Of a stretch of DNA of 5,523 nt, positions 5,225-5,523 are shown piece by piece. Each line of letters starts with the position of its first letter. The first letter of the stretch is position 1. The DNA lies in the NCBI GenBank assembly GCA_002384725.1, contig DGBF01000123.1, forward strand, positions 1 to 5,523, in the 5' to 3' direction. The translations under genes were made by a program, and so were the position numbers. The notes below the pieces were generated by a model. The model did not search any database and was not told the origin of the DNA. It saw nothing but the letters and a program-made list of their open reading frames with translations. Source of the stretch: Flavobacteriales bacterium UBA4011. GTDB taxonomy: Bacteria > Bacteroidota > Bacteroidia > Flavobacteriales_D > Crocinitomicaceae.

Positions 5225-5523
5225 TTATTTAATCAGTTTTAAGGCTTCGCGACGCGCCAAACCCTTTATGTTTTCTTGTTCAACAAATTCAACGACCAAT
5301 TTTGGGTGAAATTTTCCGTATTGACGAAGCGTCCACCCGATTGCTTTTTGGATGAAGAATTCCTTGTCGTGTACATTCTCTTTTATCAACGATTTCAGCA
5401 AATCAAAATCGGTATAGTCTCTGTATTTTAGCTGATAAATCATGCACGACCGACGGAGCCAGAAGTTTTCGGAAAGTCGCCAATCGACTAACCAATCGGA
5501 TTGATTATCGGGAAATTGCAGAT
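5225..5523 (-). CDS. DNA alkylation repair protein, AlkD-like HEAT-repeat glycosylase (C-terminal part; cut by right edge)
   Basis: The frame stays open from its TAA at 5225-5227 to the right edge, giving about 98 codons of the C-terminus. An ATG at 5443-5441 lies inside the frame but is not the start, because the upstream codons (LQFPDNQSDWLVDWRLSENF, then WLRRSC) clearly belong to the family. AlkD-type enzymes (PF08713) are all-helical HEAT-like proteins that release alkylated bases such as 3- and 7-methylpurines from DNA. Family landmarks are NFWLRRS with its paired arginines, KEFFIQKAIGWTLRQYGK, and a final LARREALKLIK. The Trp in IGW corresponds, from memory, to a cleft residue of Bacillus AlkD. 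The catalytic Asp region lies largely outside the window. The next gene, carbonic anhydrase-like, starts one base after the stop; the pair is probably one operon. Confidence 0.88.
   Translation of the reverse strand, partial: LQFPDNQSDWLVDWRLSENFWLRRSCMIYQLKYRDYTDFDLLKSLIKENVHDKEFFIQKAIGWTLRQYGKFHPKLVVEFVEQENIKGLARREALKLIK

Noticed and set aside
5225..5443. Reading the right-edge gene as a complete 72-residue protein starting at ATG 5443
   Set aside because: The frame is open further upstream to the edge and encodes family residues such as ENFWLRRS, so this ATG is internal to a larger AlkD-like gene.

Overview
The window looks like a stretch of a Bacteroidota chromosome, most likely order Flavobacteriales. 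The evidence is an AT-rich composition, starts without clear Shine-Dalgarno sequences, two matches to the Bacteroidota -7 promoter box TAnnTTTG, and a secreted protein ending in a type A type IX secretion (T9SS) sorting domain. Genus cannot be fixed from this stretch.

Layout, left to right. At the left edge (1-101, minus) is the N-terminus of a gene running out of the window, probably a membrane-anchored metallophosphoesterase. A divergent intergenic region (102-345) follows; unexpectedly it contains a terminator-like hairpin at 223-255. On the plus strand, 346-1380 encodes an AI-2E/PerM-family membrane permease. It converges, with one base between the stop codons, on a minus-strand group III truncated haemoglobin (1382-1735). 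Directly upstream of the globin lies a 55-codon open frame without a proper start (1738-1905) that resembles the C-terminus of malate:quinone oxidoreductase; I read it as a gene relic. Next come a small T9SS-exported protein with a recent 93-bp internal tandem duplication (1942-2661), a 638-residue O-antigen ligase-type polymerase/ligase with C-terminal TPRs (2735-4651), a gamma-class carbonic anhydrase-like hexapeptide protein (4690-5223), and the C-terminal part of an AlkD-type DNA alkylation repair protein cut by the right edge (5225-5523).

Everything from 5523 down to 1382 is on the minus strand. The AlkD-like and carbonic anhydrase-like genes are one base apart and almost certainly co-transcribed. 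The ligase follows after 38 bp but has its own candidate promoter. The genes are mostly housekeeping or envelope functions without an obvious shared pathway. I see no defence system, CRISPR array, insertion sequence, tRNA or rRNA, and no clear undescribed system. The most informative unlisted signals are the relic before the globin, the hidden gene start at the left edge, the orphan hairpin between divergent genes, and the fresh repeat duplication in the T9SS protein.
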